Shown here piece by piece: positions 33,130-45,560 of a stretch of DNA of 64,000 bases. The position numbers were made by a program, and so were the translations under genes. The notes below the pieces were generated by a model. That model was given only the letters and a program-made list of their open reading frames with translations. It was not told the DNA's origin and did no database searches. How positions within the stretch are numbered: the first letter of the stretch is position 1; each line of letters begins with the position of its first letter. The DNA comes from Synchiropus splendidus. Its lineage: Eukaryota; Chordata; Actinopteri; Syngnathiformes; Callionymidae. Location: contig NC_071347.1 in assembly GCF_027744825.2 (NCBI RefSeq), positions 20,842,001 to 20,906,000 on the forward strand, given 5' to 3'.

Positions 33130-34290
33130 ATATCACTCATTCATCCACTTGAAATATTTTCTTCTCAGTGCTTCTTTGAAGCCTCTTTACTGTCAGTATA
33201 TTTGAGTTGAGAAAAGTGGAAGTAGTATTGGGGCTTCAAAAAAATAGACAAACTAAAATCAACGAAATGAAACTTTTTTTTTTTTTTTCAGGGTCAGAAC
33301 GAGGAGAAAACTTGAGAAAGTCGAACCAAATATTCCTGGTGGGGAGGTGCCATCCTTAACACCAAACTCTTAACAAACTATGAAGAAATGTAATAAATAA
33401 TAACAGAAATAAAATTAAAAATAAAAATGGGTCAAATAAAAAAGTTAAGAAAAGCGGAAATTGCAAAAATAGAATCATTGTATTTTATAAAATAAATAAA
33501 TTAATCAATAAAATAAAACATCAAAAATAAAGTGGACATTTAAAAAAATATAGTTATTGTATTTAACAGAAAATAAAAAATAAAGAAAATTAAGAAAAAA
33601 AATTGTAACAAAACAACAGAAGTCCACAATAAATTGTAAATAAATCATGATAGAATAATTTGACAACCACAAGAAAAAAAAGCCTCAAGTCAAGACAAAG
33701 ACCTTTAAAAGATCAAACTTTCTCATTAGGAGACTAAATAAATTAATACAAAATGAATAGTAAAGATTTTAAATTGTTAAACAAAACCTTTACAAACACT
33801 TGAACACTTGCATTTTTTACAGAGGAAAAAAAGAAAATATATAAACTTCAAAAACAAGTAAATAATGAATTATCTATGTTGAAGAAAACTGTAAACGGAA
33901 AATAAATAAGGACATTGTAAAAAAATAATTGAAATTTCTAGATAAAAACAAATAACTGGAGAGGAAAAAGACAAAACTGGATCATGAGAAAAAGGCACAA
34001 AACAGAGGCTGGAGCTTCACATCAATAGTGGTGTGTAATAGAAGGGTGACATGAGAGAGAGAAAGCAATGAAAGAAAATCCACAGAAAAAAGAAGTTTGA
34101 AAGTGAAAGAAAAGAAAAAGTTGAGCTGCAGATGAAAATGAAAGCAATAAAATGTAGTCGACCTTGGAAACACAGAAGTTGCTGTGAAAAGAAAGACAGA
34201 GGTTTCCAAGGCTGTCATTAAAAACAAAGTCAGAGCTGAGGATAAAATCTCCAACAGTTTGGTGAAAAGCCCTTTCTTCATCTGACCCAG
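33130..34290 (+). repeat. A-rich strand-asymmetric island, the longest
   Basis: About 1.15 kb in which A greatly exceeds T on the plus strand, with AAATAAAAT-type words and no exact period. A T run followed by CAG near 33270-33292 looks like a splice acceptor but leads to no open exon. No coding potential. Confidence 0.6.
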
Positions 34291-34690
34291 TGCCGGGTGG
34301 GTTCAGAAGCAGAACCTGCTGTGAAAGTGTGTCGAGGTCCAGCCGAGCGGGAATCTGAGCTCAGAATTCCAAACATACAAAGGCCAGCTCCGTCTCTCGC
34401 TCCCATGTTCATGCGTCTCCGGGTGGGAATGATGGATGGTGTGCATGAAGTTCTGCGGCGCTCAGCGACCTCTGGCCCCGCGCGCCGCGGGACCCGCTCA
34501 CATTTCAGAACTCTCCCGGGCCCGGGCCTGACATGTGGTGCGCATACCGACCCAGTTCGGAAGTTTACCGTCCCCGTCGTTTAGTAAAGCAAACGCCAAG
34601 TCAAACAGAACACGGCTCACTCTCACCTGCTGGGAGGATCGGATCCCGCCAGAAGTTCTGGATCGGCTTCCTCCGCCGTGGGTCCAGAGT

Positions 34691-35074
34691 TCAGACTGGG
34701 ACAGAGCGTAACAGAGCCCGGGGAGACGGAACCGCAGCATTGGTTCTTATTTCTCCAAGCTTCGGGTCATTTGAGTCACTTCTGTCCAACAAAGACGTCT
34801 CAGCCGCCTCCACCCTGCCTGCACTCTCTTCTTCGCCTGCAGTCTCTTCCACATACTGATGCATCGTCGCCCCTCCTCTTCCTCCCTCTGAAGCAACTTG
34901 TGTGACAACCTGACTTGCCGCCAGGTCAGCCTCCAAGTCGCTGGGATACAAAACATCTTTGCTCGCCGGAGATGAGAGCGGAAGAGCGACGGTTGGAATG
35001 ACACCAGGCAGAAACATCTGTGGAACGGATGGCAGATGAAACAAGTCTGACGTTGCTGCTGCTGCTTCTGAGTC
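34691..35074 (-). other. Candidate unassigned terminal exon
   Basis: On the minus strand an acceptor (CACTTTTTCAG) is followed by 127 open codons and a TGA. The peptide starts DSEAAAATSDLFHLPSVPQM and later has the acidic segment EETAGEEESAGRVEAAETS. It could be a real last exon of a gene starting in the CpG-rich patch at 35080-35520. Against this, part of it (34811-34860) is the complement of a dispersed pyrimidine-rich module, no minus-strand AATAAA follows closely, and I recognise no family. Confidence 0.2.
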
Positions 35075-35079
35075 CTGAA

Positions 35080-35520
35080 AAAGTGCCGGCGCAGCAGAAG
35101 GGCCTCGGCCTGTCATTAGCCAGCGGCATGATGTTTCACCATTAGCAGCAGAAGCTGCCAACAACAGCAGCCGGCGGCCGCAGGCGGGCAGAGCTCGTGG
35201 GAACCCGGCAGAACATACGTGCAAAATAATTTCACACTCGGCTTCATATGGAAAGTTTGCATCAGGCCGACCTGCTCCTGGCGGGGAAACATGTTGCGGG
35301 CGACATGGCGAGCGCGGCCGTGACGCAGGCTGGCAGCGCGAGGCGGCGGGGAATTACAGAGGAGCTGAGCTGCAGCTCCACCACATTGTTAGCCGGCGGT
35401 GGTGGCACTTAGCCGGCATTTCCCCTCCGTCACACGTCCAGGGCGCCGCGTCACGGCCGCTCGCTAGCTGGAGAGTTAGCCACGCCGCGGGAGAGGCGCG
35501 GCGTTGTTGTGCTAACTCAG
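35080..35520. promoter_or_regulatory. CpG-island-like patch without a gene
   Basis: A dense cluster of CpG, GCCGGC, GCGGCC and GGCGCC words in otherwise AT-balanced DNA, ending at a sharp transition to AT-rich sequence near 35560. In vertebrates such islands usually mark promoters, but no confident exon adjoins it. Confidence 0.35.
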
Positions 35521-35699
35521 CAAAAGCTAGTCATGTTAGCAAGACAAACTGCTTTAGCATAATAGGCGCTCTCTGTCTTTACAGGAAAAAGTCACATTTG
35601 AAAATCAAGTTACATAAAAAAATATATATATATAGTATATATTATAATAAAATTCATAACCTTTTGGAGTCTGTCCATCCAATACACAGTCTCTATGAC

Positions 35700-35790
35700 C
35701 CCCCTCGGTTTCTGTGTGGTTCCTCCAGACACTCTGGTTTCCTCCCACAGTCTGCATGGTTAACTTTGGGTGCCAATGTATTTAATATTT
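35700..35790 (+). mobile_element. L2-like retroelement tail fragment
   Basis: CTCTGGTTTCCTCCCACAGT and CTGCATGGTTAACTTTGGG match the 'ggtttcctcccacagtccaaaaacatgcaggtta' block of fish L2-type tails. Only this block survives. Confidence 0.55.
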
Positions 35791-36174
35791 TAAATACTTC
35801 TTTTTAATATCTAATTATCGTCATTATATAAAGTGCAGTAAAGCAGTTATTTTGATTGGAAGTGCGTCAATAATCCATAATAAAACAAATGACGTTCAAT
35901 CGATTTTAAATCCAACTATAGCTATGATTATTGAGTTTATGGTAATCATGTTTATCAGGACAAAAAATATAATACATCTGATTAAAAACAACAAAAGATA
36001 TATGATAACAGACACATCTAAATGTGAATGATGTTAATCACAAAATGCAATAAAATAGCCATGTTTTTTTCTTAAAAAAATATGAAGCACAAAATTGAAA
36101 AAAAAAACAAAAACTGCGACTACTACGACAAGCAATAATATTAATAATAATCAACATATTTTCTTCTCTTTCAT

Positions 36175-36245
36175 CGTCTTCTTCTTCTTCTTCTTCTTAT
36201 TATTATTATCAGTTGTTGTAGTAGTAGTAGTCGTATTAATAATAA
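36175..36245 (+). repeat. Compound trinucleotide array (TTC, TTA, GTA)
   Basis: Consecutive short runs of TTC, then TTAT/TTA, then GTA/GTC units, inside a wider AT-rich stretch (35590-36300). The Thr- or Lys-rich frames crossing it are artefacts. Confidence 0.85.
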
Positions 36246-36300
36246 CACCCAGAACTGAGGAAAAACGACACATTTTAACCTCATAATGAAAAGAGACAAA

Positions 36301-39300
36301 CAGGGAGAACAGAGGAAATGGCTGACGTGGGAACAACATGAGACAACACTTGCTGTTCGACTCTGTTTTACCGTCCAAACTCAAAGGAGCGTCCAGATTC
36401 CTCACCCTCGCTTCAGGCGCCAGTGGGAGCTGCTGTGTCATAGGTGAGAAGCTTCCACCTGGAATGTTGTTTCCCACTGGAGGACGTGTGGCTGTCCAGC
36501 GCTTCCACAACAACAACAACACGTGCGTCAACGCCACATTGGGAGCCGTAAAACCCTGGAGCAGGAACGTCGGCAGCTCGCCTAATGTGCTGCACACTTC
36601 GTTTGCTTTTACAACTCCGAGTCTCCAGAGAAGCCAGTTGCAGCGCCGCTTACTGACTCTGTCGTCATCGGGCTGAAGTCAGGAGACGTCGAAGCCAAAG
36701 TTTGACTCCTTCCTCGGGCCCCAAACATGAACCACTCTTCTTGTGTTTACAGCTGATCGGAGTCTCAGTGAGTTAATTTCGAGTAGAAGACTTGTGGAAG
36801 TGGTAACATTCAGAGCGCCCCCTAGTGGAGTCCGACGCACTTCCCCTATCGCATCTCCATTTGAGTCATTTGAGTTCATTGGTTCATTCAAAACACGAGT
36901 CAACAGGTCCATGGTCGTTTGAGAGTCACCATGACTCTGCCCAACAGCACCAGTTTCAAAAAAGTGCGCCGCAAAGACCCGTTTCTGTCGTCGATACGAC
37001 TCCACAGAAAATGATGTAGTACACTTGCCAGGCCTGTAGAGGCGCTCTAACATTAGCACATGAGCATGAGGCATATTCAGTCTCAGGTAGTCGTGGTCTC
37101 AGACCCTGTCGTCCTGTCAAAAGGCCAGGACTTTAATGCCTCAACTGCTCTGGGCGAATCGGACTCAAGACTCTTTGCTACTGTTCCTGCTGCCCCCTAG
37201 TGTCCGCATCTGGTCCAGCAATGACAGGAGCCACTGCAGTAATGCATGATGATATATTTACCTGGGAGCTTGGCTTTTTTTATGTCTGGTAACTGAATAT
37301 CGACAGAGAATTTTAAAGGGGGTCCTGGGGTTCACGGCCCGAACCGGACCCTCTGGCTCCTCCATTCTTCTCCGCTCAGACCCGCCGAGTACGAGGAAGC
37401 CGTAAAACCTGCGCCGCTCTTCTCTCCCTTCCCTCCACATTTCTCTGTGTCGGCTCTTTCATCACGCTGCGCTGACGGAGAGCAACACCTGAACAAATCC
37501 AGGGTGGAAGCCGAGGTCGCCCAGATTTATGACGCGCTCCGCTTCCACGCCGCGAGCCGACTCGGCCGCCTCTTGTCACCTCGCTCAACTTTCACTTCCT
37601 CTCCTGTCTCCCTGTCGCGACGGGATTTTCTCGTCCATTCGTCTTCTCCTGATATTTGGGGGTTCGGCCTGTCTGGGGATCTTCTGTTCCCAGCATCCAT
37701 GACCTCCACACACACACCCCGCAGCCGTGTTGAGATGGGATGTGTCTGGGCTCATGACGGTGTGTGTTACACAGGTTCATACACACTGTCTGGGCGTGGC
37801 CAACTGAACATATCATCCCGACAGACAGCGATTGAAACTGAAATTACCGAACCCCTGCTGAGTTTCACTCTTGCCGCTACTCTGATGTTCCACCCTGCCT
37901 GCACTCTCTCCATCGCCGCCCTTCATCTCTCTTCCAAACAGGAAGTAGGTCTGTATTATTGAATCACACGTGAGTCCTTGGGAGTCATGTCAAGCGGAGG
38001 AGCAACTCATGAAACCCCTCCTCCCTCTGGTGAAACAGATCTCATCCACTACGTCTAAACCAGCTTTGACTTCCTCCATCGCACAACACACTGCACAACA
38101 TCTGCCGTCTAAAAGTGGAGTTTTGCGTTTAAGTACAAGCAACAGAAACAACCGCCTGGCCATGTTCCTCCAGGAGATGCCTCAGCTCACCTCAATCCTG
38201 AGACTGTTCCACAAAGAAGGTTTTTGTTCCGTCCCAGCAAGAGACCCAGCTTCTCACCAGTCAGGCGACTTACAACCCGTCTTGACAACAGTTTCTCTAG
38301 TCACATGGTGACTCGTCCACCTGGCTTCTGCTTCCGACGTCGCCATGGAAGTCGGCCTTCCGTGCTGCACGTTGGTGCCTCTCGCCAGTTTGGTTTTGGG
38401 GTGCTTGGGCGAGGCACAATCATGAGCTGTCACTGCTCCGTCACTTCAGATATCACCTGCTCTGGAGAGCACCTCATGGGCGCAGGAGTGTCAGTGCACA
38501 CTGTGAGTGAAGCACTGGGCCTGTGAGGTGCCACACAGAGCAAGTGTGGAAGCTGAGTCGACCCTAACCTTGGGTCAGAATAGTCTTTGTCAGGAGAGAG
38601 AACGAGTTGGTCTTCGCACCTTCATGTCCTCATCCATCACGTCTCCCTCTTCTTCATCCAGTCCAACACTGTCCAAACCCGACCTTCCTCCCGATCTTTG
38701 TCTCCACACGTCTCTCCAGGATTCGCTGACCTTTCTAGTCCCAATGATGACCTCCATCTCCGACTCTTCCTCTGACTCTTATGCTTCCTGAGTCTCTAAA
38801 CACTCATCATGGCATCACTGCTTCACTCGTGCTGCTGCTCTGACGTCACCGTCCTCTCAACCCTGACTGCACTCTCTTCTTCACCTCCCTTAATCTCTGT
38901 CCAGCACTTCAGACTCGGACAAGAGAGAATTGGTTAATGACTTGTTAAACACAAAACAGACAGAGAAACATGGACAGAACCAAGTAACACATCTGGGGAT
39001 GGGAAACAGATGAGAATCAGAAACACATGATACACATGACTGTCAGTATACGTGCGAGGAAAATACAAAATATCATGTACTGAAACACACAGAGCGGCAG
39101 GATAGAAACACTCACACGCAAGAGAAACTAAAGAGTCAGATCTTGTACATGACAGGAAGTACCCAAGCAAAAGAAAACCAAAACAAAAACAGATAAAGAC
39201 AGCCTCACTTCTCCTGACCTCCATGCCTCCATCTCTCCAGCTCCTCCACAAATCACTTCTTCATCCGCCAACATCATTCTCCCTGACCTGATCTGACAAT

Positions 39301-40190
39301 CTCTTGCTAACATGCTAAAGTAGTGCTCATGAAAAAACATTAAAGCATGTTGTCGTGTTTGTCTCTACAATTGTTGAGAAGTGAACGTTTTAGGAACAAA
39401 CATGTTTTTCTCGTGGAGCTTCACTGACTGCGCCTCTTAACTATGTTCCTTTCGGGGAAATCAACTCCAAAATGTTCTTTTTTTTTTTGCTTGGAAATTC
39501 CACCTCGTTCCTGCTGCTGATCCTGTTTTCAACCGAAAAAAAAAAAGTCACGTTCCAGAACCTTTGCACCGAAATTTCCTCTTTGGCTCCACTTAAATTG
39601 GAAACAAAGCGACTTTACATAAAGCAGACTTGAAGAGAGCAGATGTGCGTGGACAGAGAGGAGCAGGAATTCTCCACATTTCTCCGTGGACCACAGCTCC
39701 TCTGGGTAAACATCTCCATGCAAACTCATGTCGGTGGATTATTTGTCCAGCGTTCAGGTTTGAACCTTGTTTTTTAATGCCGGAGTCTCGCGCAGCTGCA
39801 GACTTGGTCGAGTTCTTGTTGGGATTTTTCTGCCGAGCTGGATCCAGAAAGTGGCCTCCTCGTGGAAGAGGTCCAGAAGCGCTGGCCTAGTGGGCAGACT
39901 GACAGCCACAGACGGAGAACAAGAGACAAGAGCCGCAGGGAAATGGAGAAAACAGACGTTCCACAGGGTTCTGATCGGCTCAGACGGATCATTCACACAC
40001 ACTCTGGATGGTCGTGCACACACTGATGCAGACGAACATGGAACACAGACCATCGTGACTGTCCTCACGTGAGCTTCATTCTCTGCTGTCCCGTACGGTG
40101 CAAGCCCTACGTGGGAGTGTGAAGCCTCTCGGAGCTCTGTCTGGTCACATGACCCCACACAGAGGACTGTCGCAACGAAAGCGTGCTTGA
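36301..40190. other. Intergenic, no gene seen
   Basis: Mixed sequence. It includes pyrimidine-rich modules at 37885-37945 and 38630-38915 that share CCCTGCCTGCACTCTCT with 34811-34830, and GAGTCA-rich sequence at about 36780-36930. The 171-residue frame at 37447-37962 has no recognisable domain and crosses one of these modules. Confidence 0.45.
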
Positions 40191-40735
40191 ATCAGAAAAT
40201 CATGTTCGTCTTTAATCTTTACTTTTCATAAAATCAATTAATACATTGTAATGAAAATATATCATTTTTACCATTCTTTTCCTTTCTTTCTTTTATTACT
40301 TGTTTTTATTTTGTCATTGGATTTTTTTCCAATAATATAAAAATATACATGTTTTATCCACATTTTTCTTTTGTCAGAACACATATTGCGGTCATACGAA
40401 ATATTTAGTTTTTAGATTTTCTGTTGCATTTTTCTGCCATTTTTTCAATTGCTCGAGTTGTATTTTATGATTAAACAGACCCTTGAAAATATTCTTAATA
40501 AATACTTAAAATCAAACTATATATTATTTACATTCCTTTAAAAAACATTTTTTAAGATAACTTTAATTTTGATGCAATATTCTGCTGTATCATTCCAAAA
40601 TGTTATTTATTGAATCACTAAACAATATCAACGATACATCTGTTCAAAGTAGATATTTTTCATGAATATTTTTGGATTATTCTTTTTTTTTTCTTTTTTT
40701 TTTTTTTTTTACACGATTACTTGGCTATTTTATTT
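40190..40735 (+). repeat. T-rich strand-asymmetric island
   Basis: About 545 bp with a T-dominated plus strand, ending in a long interrupted T run (40680-40711). It is the opposite orientation of the 31-34 kb islands. Confidence 0.6.
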
Positions 40736-41689
40736 GTCTCCATGACTTGGAAGTTCTGTGATCGTCGGTCTCCATTGGGTCTCCAGGTCTGAGCTCTGCT
40801 TCTGAAACATCACCCACTGAGTTTTATGGACTAAAGTGGACTCTGTTCTGGACCCTTTCATTCCCTCAAGTCAGTAGTTCCGGCCACGTCCTGCTTGTGT
40901 TTACGGTGCTGTTTTGTTGTGAAATCACTTTGTGTCGTGGGAGCTCCTCATAGAGGACCTGGGTTCATGAGAAGCTCAGGTAACTGGTTTCAAACCCTTG
41001 AGCCGTGATGGTGCAGCGCTGCTCCGCCGCGTCCTACTGACCAAATGATGGACCTCAGGTGTACCAGTTTACGAGTCTAAAACCAACACGCAGTAAAAGT
41101 GTGTCGTATAACCGCACTAAAACCTCAGGCCACATAGCTCGACGTGTCTGTCCAGACGTTTCCACTTTGCCTCACGTGCCTTTGAGCAAGCGAGCGAGCG
41201 CTGGAAGTCGACAAGGCATTTTTTCAGTTTTCTCCGGTTCCAAGTTTGTGACGGCGGATTTATTTTCACAATCCTCCGCGGAGGGGTCCGTGTTTTCGGC
41301 GGAACATTTCAGGCACCTCCAGACCCCCGCCTCCCCCTGACCCCCATCCCTGTTCCACATTACGGCGAGGGCCCGCTCATTTGGACCTGTCACACGGCAT
41401 AATGGTTCTGGAGAAGTATCTGCTTACAGCTCCTCAAACTGGGTCATACAAACACGTTGGCCCTTGATCTCATTATGTAATTTATCTTGATCTCCACGGC
41501 TTGTAGTCGTGAAGGTTTGTTTAAAACAATGGGCCTGATTCACGGCCAGATTGGAGAAATTCAATTAGACAAATGGCTTCACATGAGATACAGGTTCGCA
41601 TGTGGGAAAAGGTCCCAGAGCTGCGGACGGGAGAAGACGCGCGGGACAAGACAAGGAAAGTTGGGCGTCTCTTGTTGGTGAAGCGGATC

Positions 41690-41850
41690 GGCCCTGGGCA
41701 CCCTGGTTTCCTCCCACTGTCCAAAAACGTTCAGGTTAAATGATAGGTGTCTGTAGGTGTCTGCTCATTTGATGGACTGGTGATCTTTCCAAGCCTGCCA
41801 CTCGCCCCAAGTAGCTGGGACAGACCCCTCGACCTGGACCCAATGGGAAG
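41690..41850 (+). mobile_element. L2-like retroelement tail fragment
   Basis: CCTGGTTTCCTCCCACTGTC, AACGTTCAGGTTAAATGATA, GATGGACTGGTGATCTTTCC, then AGCTGGGACAGACCCCTCGA and GACCTGGACCCAATG follow the order of the fish L2-type tail. This is the most complete of the tails in the window. Confidence 0.7.
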
Positions 41851-42369
41851 TCCAGAAGCCGTGCAGAGGCAGAGCTTTTCCAAAAGAATTTATTGTTTTC
41901 AATTTGTCCACTTCCACTGGCTGCAGAACGCCGGCAAATCTCGGCATGAATTCGGACTGTTGTATTTCTACGGGGAGATTCATTCAGAAAATAAGATTAA
42001 AGCGAATGTGTGAATCTGGGAAATAAAACACTATGTGCAGGTGTTATAGACATTTTACTGTGAAAGAGCAGCGTAACCATGAGGTCCTAGCTGGCGATGG
42101 TGACTTCAAAGGGGTAGACGGAGCACTTCTTTGGCGACAACATGGTTGGCAAGCTGTTCATTTTGCAGGTGGAGCGTTGGTCCGATCTTCCTGACATTTG
42201 TAATAAACTCTTTAAAGACATTGCCTCTTTCAATCGACAGCGGAATTAACGATTCTCACGTGACCAAGTGGATAACAACCGCTCGCCGCCGCACTGCTTC
42301 TCGCTTCACGTGTTCCCTCTGCCGCCGTTGCAGGTGGATATTGCGTGACGGCGGTTTGCCACACGGACA

Positions 42370-42425
42370 GATTGGTCGTCGTGAAGAGCTGAGCCAAAAG
42401 ACAAACCACCTGTGGTCATGAGGGA
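42370..42425 (+). mobile_element. Short non-LTR retrotransposon remnant
   Basis: GTCGTCGTGAAGAGCTGAGC continuing CAAAAGACAAACC and then GTGGTCATGAG is the same anchor as in 6590-6905 and 50895-51315, followed by the 'ggtcatgagc' block of the family. Only about 55 bp is recognisable. Confidence 0.55.
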
Positions 42426-43036
42426 CACGCTTGGACTTTCAAGGTGTCGACTAGCCGCTGTTTTCAAGTGGACTTTTGTGTCGCACTCTGACGGATTCAG
42501 GTTTTCAATTGACCCAAATGCTCCGCCCTCCATGGTAGAGCGTCATGTCAACTGAAGATGGAGGTTCGGGTACGTGGTTAGCTTTGCGATGGTGTTGGAT
42601 CACTTGGTATATGAGCGCCTCAAATGACTTTGTGCTTCAGTAACGTTGACTTCTCAGTAACCATCAGTAAAGGGAAGGGGCCCCATAAGGTGCTACATAT
42701 ACTAAGTGACATTGGTGCTGATGTCAGGATGAGAACACCTGATCCTGTCCTGCTGGGACCTTCGTGTTGACACCTCAATACATCAACGTGCAGAAGGCTG
42801 CCTTCATTGTCAATAAAAAGCTGGAGTAGTAATAAACATTATGACCAGTTTCCCCAGAGGGCTTGATCAGTTCAGAAGTAGGTCAGATAGACTTTCATGC
42901 TCCACTTCTCTCCAGGTTTGAGGTGAGATGATCAAATATTTATCATAGCTCGGTGGCGACGACTAAGTTGTTCCTGTTCAGACTTGAGAGTTCGGTCTAT
43001 CGATAAAAGTGAGAGTTTTGAAATGAAGGTAGCTGT

Positions 43037-43150
43037 TGTCAAGGTCAAGTTTATTTATACCACATTTCCACAGCATCAAAGTGCGGAGCACAGCGCTCTA
43101 TATGCCACATCAATATGTGAATACACAGTTACAGGTAAAACAGGACTGAA
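43037..43150 (+). repeat. Fish dispersed repeat ('caagtttatttatatagcaca' type)
   Basis: GTCAAGTTTATTTATACCAC, then ATTTCCACAGCATCAAAGTG and GAGCACAGCGC match a widely dispersed teleost repeat tail. The lower part of the long minus-strand frame 43076-43732 is this repeat. Confidence 0.55.
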
Positions 43151-43732
43151 ACAAGCATGTAAAAATAATGACACTTTGACTAAAACACACATGAGAGAGA
43201 CATTTCCAGGCCATTTAGAGTCAAGAGACAGCAAGTGCTTGGCGTCTAATGGGCTCCACTGGACAACAGTGAGGTGAAGCGCAGACTGGAAAGCTCCCGA
43301 GTGTCTCTCGATGAGGTCCTCGCTGAGGTGAACAAGTCTAAAGCTGCGAGAGTCTCTCTGCGTGCAAAGCTTCCATTCATCATCCTCACTACTCTTGTGC
43401 TTTCTGGCCGACCCCCCTGAAAAAGCTGGGGATGAACCGTAGCCCCCTGTAAAAGGGTCCTCCACTTTTCCACGGCTCGATAAAAGAAGCCTCGCTGCAC
43501 TTAGCGCGGCGTTGATTAGCCCACTTGAACGTAACGTAATGGACTCTGTCAGCGGCTCCGTGTCCTGACGGATGGGCTTTTCAAAGGACTCAAGAGGCTG
43601 AAACCTGAGACCGAGAGAAGTTTGTGAAATTGGGGCGCCAAACAACATAAACAACAATCGCTCATGTTTCAGGTTCCATCCTGATGCTGACATTTGTGTA
43701 GTCGCTTTGTTGTGGGTGACTACGGGTTTCAA
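43151..43732 (-). other. Unassigned open frame on the minus strand
   Basis: The minus-strand frame 43076-43732 is 218 codons long. Its C-terminal 25 or so residues are repeat sequence. The upper part (for example SARKHKSSEDDEWKLCTQRD) is not low-complexity but matches no family I know. No convincing promoter or splice sites were seen. It is probably chance. Confidence 0.15.
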
Positions 43733-44905
43733 AGAAAGGCCAAATATGAATCCATGTCCCTCAATGAAATATCACACTTTGATATCACCATTTCCAGAGG
43801 CCGTAAATAGAACACGGCCGGAGATAAAAAGGAACACTGTCAAAGAGAAAGAGCTTCAGTGAGACCCACAGTTTGGGACGGAAGTAAATTCACCCGGATG
43901 TGTGCGATTCAGCACTCTGATTTGGTCCCCCATCTCTCTGCACAGGAGAGAAGAATCATGTCACTCTTCGGTCCGAATGGATCCGTCGGGCTCGTGGTGC
44001 TGATTCTGACCCAGCCATCTGGTGGTGCGGAACATATTTAAAACTAGCTCGAATGATATTTTTCATTCCCCGTCACATGTGTGCTGCCACACACACACAG
44101 CTCCACTGGTGCTCGTGTGTGTTTTTCAAATCCTCCTGTGTAAAACTGACCAGCTGTGAAGTGGAAAGTGCCCCCCCACCCCTCCACTTCACCCCATTCT
44201 AATTGACTTTCCCAGTCCTGCAGCTTGTTCCCGAGGACGGAGCGTTTCATCATAGGAAAGTGGTGAGAGACGACGCCCCGGGCCGCTGTGTTCTGGAGGG
44301 CGACCTGTCAGAGGTGCCAGATACAGGTGTCGCTGCTGAGTCTGCGCCCAAAGTCAAGGGGCTACACAGAGCTAAAGGAAATCAGCTATAACATGGATGT
44401 AAACCTCAGCAACTTTGGTGGTCCAGACATCTCCGGACGCTTTTATTGTACCTTCACTTGGAGCACAAAGAAAGCAACACATCGCTGTCATCTGATCTGA
44501 TCCAGTTATGATTAATACGCTACACTATGGTGCATTTTTTACAACGTGATGTCAGTGATCAAAAGGTTTCCCCAAAACTCAGAGTGACAATTCAACAATT
44601 CCAAAATCTGGTACCAGTTTAGAGAGCGGGGTCACATGTATAGTGATGTCATGGGCCAGTTGATGGATGTTCCCGCCCGACTCATCCATCCTCTCATTTC
44701 AAACGGAAACGTTTGTTTTGCCCCGAATCACTTCAGTCTCACTGTTTGTTAGTCATGTATCTCTGCGGTCGACAAGCCAGCGAGAGACTCGGTAGAACAA
44801 TTTGTGAAGTCAATGTTGAGTCTTAGGTCGGCAGAAGGAATCAGTGTGTTGGTGCCATAGGATTTATGTATGTAGTGGCCACAAGAGGGCGGAGCAAGAG
44901 ACAAG

Positions 44906-45560
44906 TTGCTAAGTCATTTGTGGACTTGCCAAAACTGGAAACAGGAAGCAACTGAAACTTTCGGGAATCGAGTCACTCGCATGTGTGAGTTGCTGAGGTT
45001 TCATTTACTGTACAGGAAGTGGATCAGACTCACTCAGAAGCAGAGTGAGAGTCGTAGTAATCTGAGGTGGAAGAATCCCACGCACCACTGGTACCCTGAG
45101 ATGCCAGAGGAGAAGCGGGCGGGGTTTATGGAGTCACAGAACGGGGTGAGTTTCTGTGACTCATTGGATTGCAAAATCGCTCACATCTTAGTGAGTCCCG
45201 GAGACTGGAGATGGTTGCTCAAACGTAAAGTCTGAAAGGTCTGAGCTTGAGTTGCTGTACATGGTGTGGATCTGAGTTACAGAACCGTAGACCTCTGACT
45301 GAGTCCTTATCAGCCAAGTGAAAAGGCACAAGCACTGCACATCGGACTCATGCCATCCACAGAGTAGCTATCTAGAACTCACACCAAACAGGAAGTGGGA
45401 CTATCAGCCACAGAATCCTACACATCTGAGCGAGTCCCAGTGACTCAGGCTTCCACACAGGAAGTGGATCTGTCTCACTGAATGACAGACTCGTAGTCCA
45501 AGTCCAAGTGGCTCATGATCCTAGACAGGAAGTGGATCTGACTCATGGATTGGCGACACC
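44906..45560 (+). repeat. Degenerate AGGAAGTGGATC/GACTCA repeat array
   Basis: ACAGGAAGTGGATC followed by GACTCA or TCTCACT recurs at about 45010, 45460 and 45528, with a variant (ACAGGAAGTGGGACT) near 45389. GTGACTCA, GAGTCC and CGTAGTCC words lie between. The spacing is irregular, so it is an old decayed minisatellite or an array of a short element. Confidence 0.5.
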
